From an uncultured Ectothiorhodospiraceae bacterium (lineage in GTDB: Bacteria; Pseudomonadota; Gammaproteobacteria; UBA6429; Thiohalophilaceae), in the NCBI GenBank assembly GCA_947260005.1, contig CAMYOL010000056.1, positions 29,948 through 93,947 of the forward strand: 64,000 nt of DNA, read 5' to 3'. Positions 55,901 through 63,928 of the stretch are shown one piece after another. Each line of letters opens with the position of its first letter. Positions within the stretch are counted from its first letter, which is position 1. The position numbers and the translations under genes are program-made. Below the pieces are notes generated by a model. The model saw only the letters and a program-made list of their open reading frames with translations. It was not told where the DNA came from and did no database searches.

Positions 55901-56455
55901 AGCAAGTCGGGTGTGATCACCGTTTTGAGTAACGATCCTCACGGCAAGAAGACTATCAGAGTGTCCGGCAAAGCGCCGACAGGAAAACTGGCGGTGACCG
56001 GTTCCACATGCATCGGCGGTGTAAAAGAATGTTGCGTCGGCGAACGGACGATCACGATCTGTAATACGGGTAAGTGTGCATTGCGCGTTACCCGTGTTGG
56101 ATTCAGCCGCAAGTCCAAGCACTGGCGGCTAGTCAACAATCCCTTCCCAGCAATTTTGTGCTCCGGTTCGTGCCTGAATGTCCTGATCCGATACAAGGCG
56201 ACCGAGAAATGCCCTAAGTGCATGCAACTGGTGATCGAAAGCGACGATCCAAAAACGCCAATAAAAACGCTAGACCTCATGGCCTACACGGTCGTGAACC
56301 ATGCCGGCTGTGGCAAGACTGCATGCGATTGCAAAGACGACTGTGGTTGCGACAATGGCGATGTCAGCTGCAGCGTACAAAGCCTGGATGCCTGTTGCTT
56401 CGACGAAGAATATGTGGAAGAAGGTAAGGAAGAATCGGACTACGTTCCGAAGTGA
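52955..56455 (+). CDS. Large metalloprotease-like protein with tandem ASH-type domains
   Basis: The ATG at 52955 (AAAGGA seven bases before it) gives 1166 residues. The N-terminal part resembles an FTP propeptide (YRQTFLNTPVWSAGLTVTVK). Near residues 459-464 there is a zinc-type HELGGH in WSVVLHELGGHGILYDHV, followed by AGDSFAIILNDFLSEW, as in fungalysin/thermolysin-like enzymes. Two clear tandem ASH or choice-of-anchor-D-like units lie at about 799-897 and 903-1000 (SGEFGNVCVDTHKDMKLVLS and HGDFGKVCPGSFADKMLILS), with a third, divergent one to about 1105. The tail is Cys-rich and acidic. No signal peptide is seen. G+C is clearly higher than in the flanks, suggesting recent acquisition. The protease function is inferred. 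Confidence 0.8.
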   Translation: MRRNYDTELKATITVDDEKQIRAINYLDAPPKITRGRGREASKSFVRTMAVKLNIAPEQLSNLDQKESFLDPEDRTVEYRFSDAKTFFDTTTYVYRQTFLNTPVWSAGLTVTVKHDEGRIMAVTNTSVSGIDAKLPKAKDLNRYRDLFASGEKSQAETSAQKGKPTKTSVASTTELLSEIISDAVKDARKYDKDKAEPTLIRGRFVVYRYDVEKRLHDHPAQGQGGALDNETEELPTLPLPSVPKSLKDGSWRLMAELIFRLPFKGGRMNWRMLVDVETNAVLYLRALASGVNGLVFTYDPITSTGDNSNDATQSNAVLNPLRDDVVLEGLDLPVAGTQSLTGNLIAISEVEAPAVASPTRPTGSDFDFDSRTNDFAAVNAYYHNDRFFRLVEDLGFVLNDYFDGTSFPVEIDHRGIGGANNAHCIGDGDGIDHACYGLIDSSGGDAMGNACEWSVVLHELGGHGILYDHVNSANLGFSHSAGDSFAIILNDFLSEWHNGGAIDRFIRSPFRQNLRRSDRAVADGWGWGGPNDDGSYQSEQILSTTMFRVYRSIGGDSTRITRREFAANMMAYLMLRAVGTLSPVSNPNNPAQFLDAILTADAGDWTTQDLFGGAYSKVLTWSFEKQDLNDGDPPIVDVYIDDGRSGEYEFLADFSNTATIWNRRSADGMEGHQEPTVGTNYAYVKIKNRGTSQADHVVVRGYHCNPLAGRVWPDDLQPMNTPELAAGSVLPNDAQELMVGPFEWTPVVNAEGHDSMVMIVSAAGDPSNADKFTAGEEIEDWRLIPNDNNIGLKNVRLEPRLVTVIADSGEFGNVCVDTHKDMKLVLSNSGFNTLSVSNIISSSGDFLVPSVVAYPIVICSGDSVEVTIRFEPNGFGPSAATITVFSNDPEGPRTLKVSGKSKPPRLVSIIADHGDFGKVCPGSFADKMLILSNSGACPLTINDISSSSTEFVVPDVLSYPVVIGARDSLQVPIRFEPKDHGSKSGVITVLSNDPHGKKTIRVSGKAPTGKLAVTGSTCIGGVKECCVGERTITICNTGKCALRVTRVGFSRKSKHWRLVNNPFPAILCSGSCLNVLIRYKATEKCPKCMQLVIESDDPKTPIKTLDLMAYTVVNHAGCGKTACDCKDDCGCDNGDVSCSVQSLDACCFDEEYVEEGKEESDYVPK

Positions 56456-56489
56456 TCTGTCCGGTATCTCAGGTCCGACAAATAGCGCA

Positions 56490-56547
56490 AACCGGATCAG
56501 GGAACAATACTATAAAAAATTAGTAACAATTGTTCTCTGACTCGGTT
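56490..56547. repeat. Degenerate palindrome related to the GTCAGAGA family
   Basis: The arms AACCGGATCAGGGAACAAT and its near-complement ATTGTTCTCTGACTCGGTT have two or three mismatches and enclose an A+T-rich loop. On the minus strand the outer word is GAGTCAGAGAACAAT, similar to the GGGGTCAGAGA ends at 30124 and 31652. It lies 35 bases after the metalloprotease gene and could terminate it. Confidence 0.6.
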
Positions 56548-56667
56548 GATGACAAACCATCTACTCGATTTAATTAAAAGTCTATTGTTAATATGCCAGC
56601 TCTAATATGAGCTACTATAAATTAACCGTGCCCTTTTATTTATTTTTATATTAAAATTTTGGCGCCA

Positions 56668-57180
56668 TTAAAGACCACTTGCATCATTTCGTTTCGAACT
56701 GCTGCTTTCCAGGCCGTCTTTATAGACCTGTTGATCGATATACTTTATTTGCAGTGACGCTTCTTTATTATTAATTTTACTCACTTTACAGGTCAGTTGT
56801 ATTTCTTTTTCATTTTGTTTTACGGAATAGATTGATTCATTCTCTGTTACTTTGCCATAAATTTTCTCTAATGATTTTCGTACCTTCGCTAATTCATTTT
56901 TGCAGGTTTCGGTGGTTTGTTCTTTTTCCGCATAAATTCTGAATATCTTATTCGTTCTAATGGTGACCAGCACGGCATATTCATTAAAATGTTCGTTTTT
57001 AATGGGAGGATCAATGAAATAAAGCAAGCCCAGCTTTGTCGGGATTTGCTCTGGGATGTACTTTGCGTCAGGTTCATCACCCAGCTTTATCCCAAATGCA
57101 CCTTCAATGGGAGGTGTTGCAGCCTGTACAAACTGCGCAGAAGAGACCACCAACATTACCAATAAAATTTGTTTTAACAT
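56668..57180 (-). CDS. Small predicted periplasmic protein
   Basis: The ATG at 57180 has AGAGG seven bases upstream and gives 170 residues with a signal peptide (KQILLVMLVVSSAQFVQAA). The mature part begins PPIEGAFGIKLGDEPDAKY and has two cysteines (ETCKNELAK and LTCKVSKI). No family is recognised with confidence. It lies downstream of the PhoX-like gene on the same strand, 151 bases away. Confidence 0.72.
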   Translation of the reverse strand: MLKQILLVMLVVSSAQFVQAATPPIEGAFGIKLGDEPDAKYIPEQIPTKLGLLYFIDPPIKNEHFNEYAVLVTIRTNKIFRIYAEKEQTTETCKNELAKVRKSLEKIYGKVTENESIYSVKQNEKEIQLTCKVSKINNKEASLQIKYIDQQVYKDGLESSSSKRNDASGL

Positions 57181-57331
57181 TCTATTACCTCTAAAGATAT
57201 ACACTGATTATCTATATCCGTTTTGCAGATGACATTCTAATGAGTTGTACTGTAATTTTTATAGATTATTAATTAATATTCATGTTATTAGATGTCGTTG
57301 CCAGTGTAAACCGATCAGTGTAAACCGGTCA

Positions 57332-59143
57332 CTATAGATTTGGTACACCCGCTATATACCCTACGGGGGCATCAAACCGATCGATCAATGGTGTAATTTT
57401 AACCTTTAATTCTGAGTCCATGGTATTAATGAAATCACCCTGGTGTTGGACGTTGCTCATTATATATGTATAACCATTAATATTTTCTGCCACCTGCAAG
57501 CCGGTCGATTCGGCGCCGGCAACTAACGTCAAGATGCGCGACAGTTTTCCGCTGTCGATATGGTATGCCCATAAATAATTATTCACATGATAACCACTGT
57601 CTTCACTAATAAATAAAACCCGCATTTTTTCCGAATAGAAAATGTTATCTGGATTCGCAATTTTATCGATTGCGGCAGTATTGCCAATGTCATCTTTACT
57701 TATATCTTGCCCAATCACTAAGGCTCGCATATCGGTTGCCACATACTGACTGTCAATCGCATTTCCGTCTGAATCTTTTTGAACGCCCGACACTGACAAC
57801 TCATACACAGCCCCGGCTTTAATTTTATCAACCCGGATATCATCTTTATCCGTGTCATGAGCTTTTAACATTCCGTTTCGAATCCGTGATATCGCAATAT
57901 AAACTTTTTTATCTTTTTCATTTATAGCAACCCCTTCCATTTTATTAAATTCAGTTGTCGCCCCCCGTAATGCAGAATAACGAATCGTCTCCAGAAAAGC
58001 GCCAGCAATTTCCATGTTATCGTTTAATTTAATATGCTCAGGCGTGAGTCCATTTGCAAGTATCGGGCTATAGCCTGTTCTCGCTTGATCTGACCAGGCA
58101 AAAATATCACTAAAGCGGGTCGTTTTGGCCAATGCTTTTATTTGCAGATCATTCGATGAACCCAGTTTAATCCAGCTCAATTGTCCAGCCCCGCCTCTTT
58201 TACTGCTGGTTTGTTTCCATTTTGCCGCATACAATGTCCCGGCACTTAAATCTTGTTTGCGCTTAGCCACAAACATAATCAAAGGCTGGTTTATTCCGTC
58301 ACTTCCCAGGTATACCGTCCGTCCATCTCCCATCACCTTAGCCACTTCCCAGGTTGCACGCCCCATGGCATGGTGTTTGGTAACATCAGTACTGCCATCT
58401 TTATTCACTGTCACTTCCGGGATCACACCATAGTGATAGGGATTCGCCTTTTTTTTCGATTTAAAATAGAGTGCATTCATACCATTTAAGGCACTATCTT
58501 TATTGAGCTCAACATTCCGCGCATCAATAGTGTAATTTTCTTCACTACCAAGATGAGTATTCCAGGGCGTTTGCGAAGCAAAACAAGGTAAATGCAAGCC
58601 ACCAACTAAAGAAAAGTCAATGGGTCGTTGCCTGACGACCGTCAGCCGCCCCTCTGTTTGCTTAATTTCAGACAGGGTCATACTCATCGGCATGCTTGCG
58701 TACCAGTTTTTTGTATAGCGGGCTTTTGCGCCGTTACTCAATAGCCAGTCATACTCATAATGTGTAACTAAAAACAGGCGATTAGAAATATTCAATAAAC
58801 TATTTCCATCAGGAGCTTCAGAGATCACCGGTTTATTGTAAGGATCCATGATCGGTGTACCATCACTTGCAAAAAGTTGCCCGGCTGCATAGGGACTGTT
58901 ATTGATTTTATCTTTGACTCCAAACAGTTTGTGATATTGCAAAGGAAATTCATTTTTAGTTCCATCTTTATAATTCAGAACCACGCTGGATTTAGTGTAA
59001 GTAGAAGCAAATTCTTTTACCGTTCTGGGGGTTGGCGTATGAGTAAACTCGACCGACTGAATTTGACCACTATCCATTGAGTACGTACTGTTACTTAATC
59101 CAAGGGCGGTAAACATCATTAAAATGAGAAATTTTTTATACAT
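57332..59143 (-). CDS. PhoX-like (DUF839) exported protein
   Basis: The 603-residue protein has family blocks of PhoX-type alkaline phosphatases: PCFASQTPWNTHLGSEENY, RATWEVAKVMGDGRTVYLG, GATTEFNKMEGVAINEKDK and the DNIFYSEKMRVLFISEDSGY segment. PhoX enzymes cleave phosphomonoesters with a Ca/Fe site. Typical PhoX leaves by the Tat route with a twin-Arg signal, but here the signal is Sec-like (YKKFLILMMFTALGLSNSTY). Whether phosphatase activity remains cannot be told. It is divergent from the beta-barrel gene. Confidence 0.85.
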   Translation of the reverse strand: MYKKFLILMMFTALGLSNSTYSMDSGQIQSVEFTHTPTPRTVKEFASTYTKSSVVLNYKDGTKNEFPLQYHKLFGVKDKINNSPYAAGQLFASDGTPIMDPYNKPVISEAPDGNSLLNISNRLFLVTHYEYDWLLSNGAKARYTKNWYASMPMSMTLSEIKQTEGRLTVVRQRPIDFSLVGGLHLPCFASQTPWNTHLGSEENYTIDARNVELNKDSALNGMNALYFKSKKKANPYHYGVIPEVTVNKDGSTDVTKHHAMGRATWEVAKVMGDGRTVYLGSDGINQPLIMFVAKRKQDLSAGTLYAAKWKQTSSKRGGAGQLSWIKLGSSNDLQIKALAKTTRFSDIFAWSDQARTGYSPILANGLTPEHIKLNDNMEIAGAFLETIRYSALRGATTEFNKMEGVAINEKDKKVYIAISRIRNGMLKAHDTDKDDIRVDKIKAGAVYELSVSGVQKDSDGNAIDSQYVATDMRALVIGQDISKDDIGNTAAIDKIANPDNIFYSEKMRVLFISEDSGYHVNNYLWAYHIDSGKLSRILTLVAGAESTGLQVAENINGYTYIMSNVQHQGDFINTMDSELKVKITPLIDRFDAPVGYIAGVPNL

Positions 59144-59313
59144 TCAAACTGCCTTTTTTGAATGAGAGAATACTGTTAATTATTTCAAACATACTGTTGC
59201 AGGTACAGCCAGGCCATACCGTAATTAAAATTGTAGCAAGTAACCACTGGACTTTTACGGTTATCCGTTTTATTCTATTTATAATACAGGACAATAACTT
59301 GTTGGAGGGAATC

Positions 59314-59901
59314 ATGAATACTAAATCATTTTTCAATACTGTCACACTTCTTGTTTCTACTTTAGGTGTATCCACATCCGCTTTTGCTCAAAATAATGTT
59401 ATTACCGTTAAAGCCGGTACCTATTCAATGGATGACACGGTACAAACCATAACCGGATTCGGTGGCGCAACCGCTACCATAAACTTCGAAAAAGATGATT
59501 CAACCTTCGGTGTCGAGTATGACCGTATGATGAACAATCATGTCAGTATTGGTGGTGGTTTTCAATCATATAGCATCAACTACACAGAGTCCGGCAGTAG
59601 AGGTGAAATGGAAACCACGTTTGTTACTTTTAATAGTAAATACCATTTCACTGAAGGCAGTTTCAAACCCTTTATTGGTGGTGCCGCCGGTTTTGTCGTG
59701 ACTGATTTCACGGGTCCACTCATTGGAAATACTGCCGGACTCGCCCTTGGTATCATGGCCGGTTTTCGCTGGCAGTTTTCACTCGTTGGCCTTTATGCTG
59801 AATATAAAACCTATGTTTCTGCCGACACCGAGGACAGTGGTAACGCTGAAGTTGATGTTGCAGGTGACAGTGTAACTGCAGGTTTATCATTTGCCTTCTG
59901 A
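59314..59901 (+). CDS. Outer-membrane beta-barrel protein
   Basis: The ATG at 59314 has GGAGGG five bases before it; the 50 in-frame codons upstream look non-coding. The 195-residue product has a signal peptide ending TSAFAQ. It then alternates short polar and hydrophobic strands with Gly and aromatic residues (YDRMMNNHVSIGGGFQSYSI, FKPFIGGAAGFVV, WQFSLVGLYAEYKTYV) and ends in Phe (AGLSFAF), as outer-membrane barrels of eight strands do. The ligand is unknown. Confidence 0.85.
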   Translation: MNTKSFFNTVTLLVSTLGVSTSAFAQNNVITVKAGTYSMDDTVQTITGFGGATATINFEKDDSTFGVEYDRMMNNHVSIGGGFQSYSINYTESGSRGEMETTFVTFNSKYHFTEGSFKPFIGGAAGFVVTDFTGPLIGNTAGLALGIMAGFRWQFSLVGLYAEYKTYVSADTEDSGNAEVDVAGDSVTAGLSFAF

Positions 59902-60016
59902 TTTCTAATTGGGTTAAGAATTTGTCTAGCCCCTTTTGGTAACTATTTAAGAGTAGCCAGTCGCGCCTGAGTTAAATAACTGAGATTCGGTGCAAGATAA
60001 GAGTATAACGGATAAG

Positions 60017-60038
60017 CGACAACCTATAGAGGCTGTCG
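60017..60038 (+). terminator. Weak hairpin after the beta-barrel gene
   Basis: CGACA and TGTCG pair with an inner CC/GG around TATA and are followed by TTT. It lies about 115 bases after the barrel gene stop, so it is a possible but weak terminator. The rest of 59902-60108 shows no gene. Confidence 0.35.
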
Positions 60039-60108
60039 TTTAGAATTATAAAAAGATTATTTTTCGCTGAAATATTTTCCAGCTAAATAGATAGCGGAAT
60101 AATAATGG

Positions 60109-60552
60109 TTAGCTCGCTTGTTCCAGGCGATGCATCATTTTTATGAGTTCAGCTTCATTTTCACTGATACCACAAATAGAAACGATCTCCTTAACGTCTT
60201 TACCCTGCTGCGCCAGATGTATGGCATGATCATAAGGTTGATTGGCCGATTCATACAGGTCCACAACCGGTTGAGGACTTGCTGTTCGCTGAGGTTCATT
60301 ATTTTGTTTTTCAACCAGACGACGCTGACGACGCTCTATTTCCAGTAACCGTCCACCAATTCCTAACGAGGTTGTGGTTAATGCTTTAAGATCATTTCGT
60401 GCCTGTTTGAGTTCGCCTTTTAATTTATTAACCTGAAGATGACTACGATGACTTACCCACAATGCAATAATCAAAACCGTCGATGACAATAACACCAGAG
60501 AAGGCACCAATTCAAAATAAGCACTTAATTGATTTACTAATTCGTTAAACAT
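60109..60552 (-). CDS. DUF2802 protein of the motility operon
   Basis: The 147-residue protein has one N-terminal transmembrane helix (LVPSLVLLSSTVLIIALWV), a coiled-coil-like charged region (QVNKLKGELKQARNDLKALT), and a C-terminal helix-turn-helix-like end (QGKDVKEIVSICGISENEAE). DUF2802 proteins sit at the end of the motC-motD-parA-cheW block in Pseudomonas and relatives, role unknown. Its ATG follows directly on the stop of the small gene upstream (TAA-ATG), so translation is coupled. Confidence 0.88.
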   Translation of the reverse strand: MFNELVNQLSAYFELVPSLVLLSSTVLIIALWVSHRSHLQVNKLKGELKQARNDLKALTTTSLGIGGRLLEIERRQRRLVEKQNNEPQRTASPQPVVDLYESANQPYDHAIHLAQQGKDVKEIVSICGISENEAELIKMMHRLEQAS

Positions 60553-60720
60553 TTATGCATACTCATCAATGTGGTTATTGTCATCACCCTCATCCTTGTC
60601 ACTTTCTTTGTCCGCTTTATTTCGTGAGTCTTGATCTTTTTTATGATCGGATGACTTTACCTTAGTCTGTGACGTCCAGCTCACCGGCGGGGTATGACGT
60701 ATGTTGCTAATCTCGGCCAC
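60553..60720 (-). CDS. Small charged protein between cheW and DUF2802
   Basis: The product is 55 residues from a GTG at 60720. It starts with a hydrophobic, Pro-containing part (VAEISNIRHTPPVSWTSQT) and ends in a very polar tail rich in Lys, Asp, Asn and Glu (DSRNKADKESDKDEGDDNN) closing HIDEYA. It has no ATG and only a weak ribosome binding site. It lies in the same frame as cheW, seven codons after the cheW TAA, and abuts the DUF2802 ATG without a gap. I believe similar small genes occur here in relatives, but the start is uncertain and readthrough from cheW is another option. Confidence 0.6.
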   Translation of the reverse strand: MAEISNIRHTPPVSWTSQTKVKSSDHKKDQDSRNKADKESDKDEGDDNNHIDEYA

Positions 60721-60741
60721 TTGCCCATACCATTTGACAAC

Positions 60742-61218
60742 TTACAAAGCCGCCATCTCTTGCCACTCTTCATCCGATAATAGTTTATTTACATCAACTA
60801 ATATCAACAACTCTTCAGAGACACTCGATACGCCCTGAATGTATTTAGAACTTTCATCCGTCCCGACATTCGGTGCCGTTTCGATATCGTCCGTGCGTAA
60901 ATCAACCACTTCGGCCACACTGTCGACCAGAATACCAACGACATTATCACCCGCTTCAATGATCACTATACGGGTAGAATCATCCGGTTCTTTTTCAGGT
61001 AAACCAAACCGCTTACGCGAATCAATCACTGTAACAACATTACCCCGTAAGTTAATGATCCCAAGCACATAATGTGGTGCACCGGGGACGGGGGCGATTT
61101 CAGTCATGCGTAACACTTCTTGAACCTGCATCACTTTGATGCCGTATTTTTCGCTATCTAAAAAGAAGGTCACCCATTGGGTAATAGGATTATTCATACT
61201 TTCTGCAGCTTGACTCAT
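60742..61218 (-). CDS. cheW: Chemotaxis adaptor CheW
   Basis: CheW links methyl-accepting receptors to the kinase CheA. The 158-residue protein has the CheW fold: WVTFFLDSEKYGIKVMQVQE, APVPGAPHYVLGIINLRGNV, VVTVIDSRKRFGLPE and VGILVDSVAEVVDL. It lies 145 bases after the larger CheW-like gene, with which it forms part of the motC-motD-parA-cheW-cheW operon. Confidence 0.95.
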   Translation of the reverse strand: MSQAAESMNNPITQWVTFFLDSEKYGIKVMQVQEVLRMTEIAPVPGAPHYVLGIINLRGNVVTVIDSRKRFGLPEKEPDDSTRIVIIEAGDNVVGILVDSVAEVVDLRTDDIETAPNVGTDESSKYIQGVSSVSEELLILVDVNKLLSDEEWQEMAAL

Positions 61219-61363
61219 ATCCTTAGTTCTCCTCTAAAACTCATACTAACTGGGTGTCATACTAACTATCGTTCAATTTGCCACAGTTTCCAGGTGTCAA
61301 TTTCCAGTCACGGCAACACCTTAACTGTGCAAGTTGCATATCTTATGCCAAATGTTTAACGGC

Positions 61364-62248
61364 CTATTCGCGAAAGGCTTGAATGGGGCTTCGGTCTGCA
61401 AGCAATTCAGCGAAGGCTGTAGCGTCGATTAAGGCACACATGTGTTCAACAACGGTACCTGCTAACCAGCGTCGCTGGGTCCTCTGGGTACGCCAGCGCA
61501 CCTCATCCGGACTAAGTGTGACAACCTCATTGACCTCATCACAAGCCAGCCCATATTGGCAATCCTGTATCATCACCGCACGGGTAATTCGAGTCTGGGG
61601 GTCATCCCCAGCTAATGTCGACAATTTGTCGGCAGGCAAAACAAACCGTGCGGTGTCCACTAAAGGCACGTTCTTATCAAGGTGTTTCATCAGGCCTAGA
61701 TAGAAATCCGCATGTCCCGGCATGGCGGAGACGTCATCCAGATCGCACTCCACCACCCCGTTGAGATCAACCAGCGGTACCGCCAGCGTTAAACCGGCCA
61801 CCTTAAACAACATTGCTTGAAATTCATGTTGGCACCATTCGGGAAGCTCTTCACTTACCGGTTCTGGCACGGCAGCCTTGACCGGTTCCACAATTGGCGT
61901 TTCCACTGGAGTTTCAACCATCGGAGTGACTTCTTCGACCACAGCCGGTTCAGGCATGACTGGGGGTAAGGTTTCAAATAGCTTATTGTTCGGTTCTGCG
62001 GAAATGGTTTGCTTTGTGGCCAGCGTTTCCTCGTTTTCCTTCGCTTGTGATATCTCAGCTTCATGCTTTTCAGGAAATCTGGCTTGAGGTTCAGGAACAA
62101 TACTCTCCACTACTTTAGTTTTATCTTGCTGACTGCTCGCTTCTTGTGTTTCTTGTTCTTCATAGGCATCGACATCGCGCATTAATGATTCAAAAAAATC
62201 GCTTAATGCCTCGGATTGCTCGACTAATTTTTTATCATGATTAGCCAT
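61364..62248 (-). CDS. CheW-domain protein with acidic linker
   Basis: The 294-residue protein starts with a helix-rich acidic region (about 1-60), followed by a Pro/Glu/Val-rich linker (VMPEPAVVEEVTPMVETPVE). A CheW domain covers about residues 140-285 (FKVAGLTLAVPLVDLNGVVE, YLGLMKHLDKNVPLVDTARF, YGLACDEVNEVVTL). Such proteins follow parA in the Pseudomonas-type operon and probably place chemotaxis arrays with ParA at the pole; that role is inferred from context. Confidence 0.9.
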   Translation of the reverse strand: MANHDKKLVEQSEALSDFFESLMRDVDAYEEQETQEASSQQDKTKVVESIVPEPQARFPEKHEAEISQAKENEETLATKQTISAEPNNKLFETLPPVMPEPAVVEEVTPMVETPVETPIVEPVKAAVPEPVSEELPEWCQHEFQAMLFKVAGLTLAVPLVDLNGVVECDLDDVSAMPGHADFYLGLMKHLDKNVPLVDTARFVLPADKLSTLAGDDPQTRITRAVMIQDCQYGLACDEVNEVVTLSPDEVRWRTQRTQRRWLAGTVVEHMCALIDATAFAELLADRSPIQAFRE

Positions 62249-62249
62249 A

Positions 62250-63038
62250 TTAGTGACCCGATGCCATTAATGATGGTTCACTTTTGCCATTTAATAAACG
62301 GTTAAGTAATTGTACGTAGGCCTTAGCACCTCGACTGGATGCGGCGACATGACTGATCGGTTTACCCTGGCGACTGGCTTCGCGAAACTGAGTATCAACC
62401 GGAATAATATTATCCCAGATGGTTTCATGATAGGTCTCGCGAAGTTGTCTCAAACTCTGGATGGCCGCACGAGTACGACGATCGAACATGGTGGGGATAA
62501 TCAAATATTCCAATGGTTCTGCACGTGCCTTCAGGATCATATTTAAGGTGTGCAACATCCTTTCCAAACCTTTAATAGCCAGAAACTCTGTTTGTACAGG
62601 AACCAACAGTTTATCTGCTGCAGCAAGTGCATTGACCATTAGAATTCCCAACAAAGGAGCACAATCTATCAAGCAGTAGTCGAACTGATCTTCATATGAT
62701 GTTAGCGCATTTTTAATGACCAGACCTTTACCTGCCTGGGTACCGAGCTGCCTGTCCAGGGTGGCAACCGCCGTTGACGATGGTAAAAGTTTTACCTTAT
62801 CAATACCGGTATCAACGATTATTTCATTAACCGCATAAGCCGGGGTTTGAAATAAATGATAGATGCTGGGTTCATGACTATCCGGGTCGAGTTTAAAATA
62901 CGCGCTCATCGAACCGTGTGGATCTAAATCAATGAGTAATACTGATTTTCCAAGATTACTTAATTCACCGGCAAGGGAAACCGCTGTGGTTGTTTTACCC
63001 ACACCGCCCTTTTGGTTTGCTACGGCCCAGACTTGCAT
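62250..63038 (-). CDS. ParA/MinD-family ATPase of the chemotaxis operon
   Basis: The 262-residue protein has the deviant Walker A motif NQKGGVGKTTTAVSL with both lysines, LLIDLDPHGSM, DYCLIDCAPLLGILMVNAL (Walker B), and the C-terminal RFREASRQGKPISHVAA-like segment reading TQFREASRQGKPI. In relatives (ParC of Vibrio, PA1462 type) it positions chemotaxis clusters at the pole. One base separates its stop from the CheW-domain gene start, so the operon is tight. Confidence 0.93.
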   Translation of the reverse strand: MQVWAVANQKGGVGKTTTAVSLAGELSNLGKSVLLIDLDPHGSMSAYFKLDPDSHEPSIYHLFQTPAYAVNEIIVDTGIDKVKLLPSSTAVATLDRQLGTQAGKGLVIKNALTSYEDQFDYCLIDCAPLLGILMVNALAAADKLLVPVQTEFLAIKGLERMLHTLNMILKARAEPLEYLIIPTMFDRRTRAAIQSLRQLRETYHETIWDNIIPVDTQFREASRQGKPISHVAASSRGAKAYVQLLNRLLNGKSEPSLMASGH

Positions 63039-63076
63039 AAGAATAACTTGACCCTAACAGCACTTAGCTAGATAAG

Positions 63077-63928
63077 TCATGGCGTTGTACCTGTACTGGA
63101 AGTGGCATCGGGAGCTGTGACTGGTGCTACAGCCGTTTTCTCAATCGCATTGACTCTGCGAGAATTTTTATCTGCCAGGATCACAACTTTCACACGTCGA
63201 TTTTTTCGGCGTCCTTTTACTGTGTTGTTATTACCGATTGGACGAAACTGACCAAAACCAATAGCGGCCAACCGATTTGGCGCGATACCCTGCTTTTCAA
63301 AAAGATGGACAACACTCGCCGCACGTGAAGCAGATAACTCCCAATTGCTTGGAAAAATCCGGTTTCTGATCGGTAAGTTATCTGTATGCCCTTCTACATC
63401 AATATGATTCGGTAAATCCTTTAATACTGTCGCTAATTTTTTTAAGGGAGTAAAAGCTTCGATTTCTAATTCAGCGCTGCCGCTGGAATATAAAATGCTG
63501 GTATTGATTTCAATCTCTACCCATAATTTGGTGTGGGTGACTTTTATAAAATTTTTATCGATTAGAGGACTCAGGCTGGAGCGAACCCGATCGGCGATAC
63601 GTGCCATTTTAACTTTTTGATCTTCAACCTTTGGTTGTTCTACTCTTATGGGTTTAGGAACACCAATTACTTTTTGTTCGGTACTGGTTTCTTCCAAAGG
63701 CTTACCAATCTGAATGGGTTCATTAGATTTAGGGGGTATTTTGAAAGCCGCGACCAGCGTATCGGATAATACACGGTATTTACCTTCATTCACTGATGAA
63801 ATCGCATACATCACAACAAAAAAAGCAAACAATAACGTAACAAAATCCGCATAAGAAACCAGCCAGCGATCAACATTTTCACTTTCTTCTAATGTTCGTG
63901 CCCGTCGACTGCTAACTGGTTTGCGCAT
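63077..63928 (-). CDS. motD: Flagellar motor stator protein MotD (MotB family)
   Basis: The 283-residue protein has an N-terminal transmembrane helix with the proton-channel Asp (DRWLVSYADFVTLLFAFFVV), a linker, and an OmpA-like peptidoglycan-binding domain (IDVEGHTDNLPIR and RLAAIGFGQFRPIGNNNT). It pairs with MotC to form a stator that drives swarming or swimming. Its ATG overlaps the stop of the upstream gene by one base (TAATG). Confidence 0.95.
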   Translation of the reverse strand: MRKPVSSRRARTLEESENVDRWLVSYADFVTLLFAFFVVMYAISSVNEGKYRVLSDTLVAAFKIPPKSNEPIQIGKPLEETSTEQKVIGVPKPIRVEQPKVEDQKVKMARIADRVRSSLSPLIDKNFIKVTHTKLWVEIEINTSILYSSGSAELEIEAFTPLKKLATVLKDLPNHIDVEGHTDNLPIRNRIFPSNWELSASRAASVVHLFEKQGIAPNRLAAIGFGQFRPIGNNNTVKGRRKNRRVKVVILADKNSRRVNAIEKTAVAPVTAPDATSSTGTTP

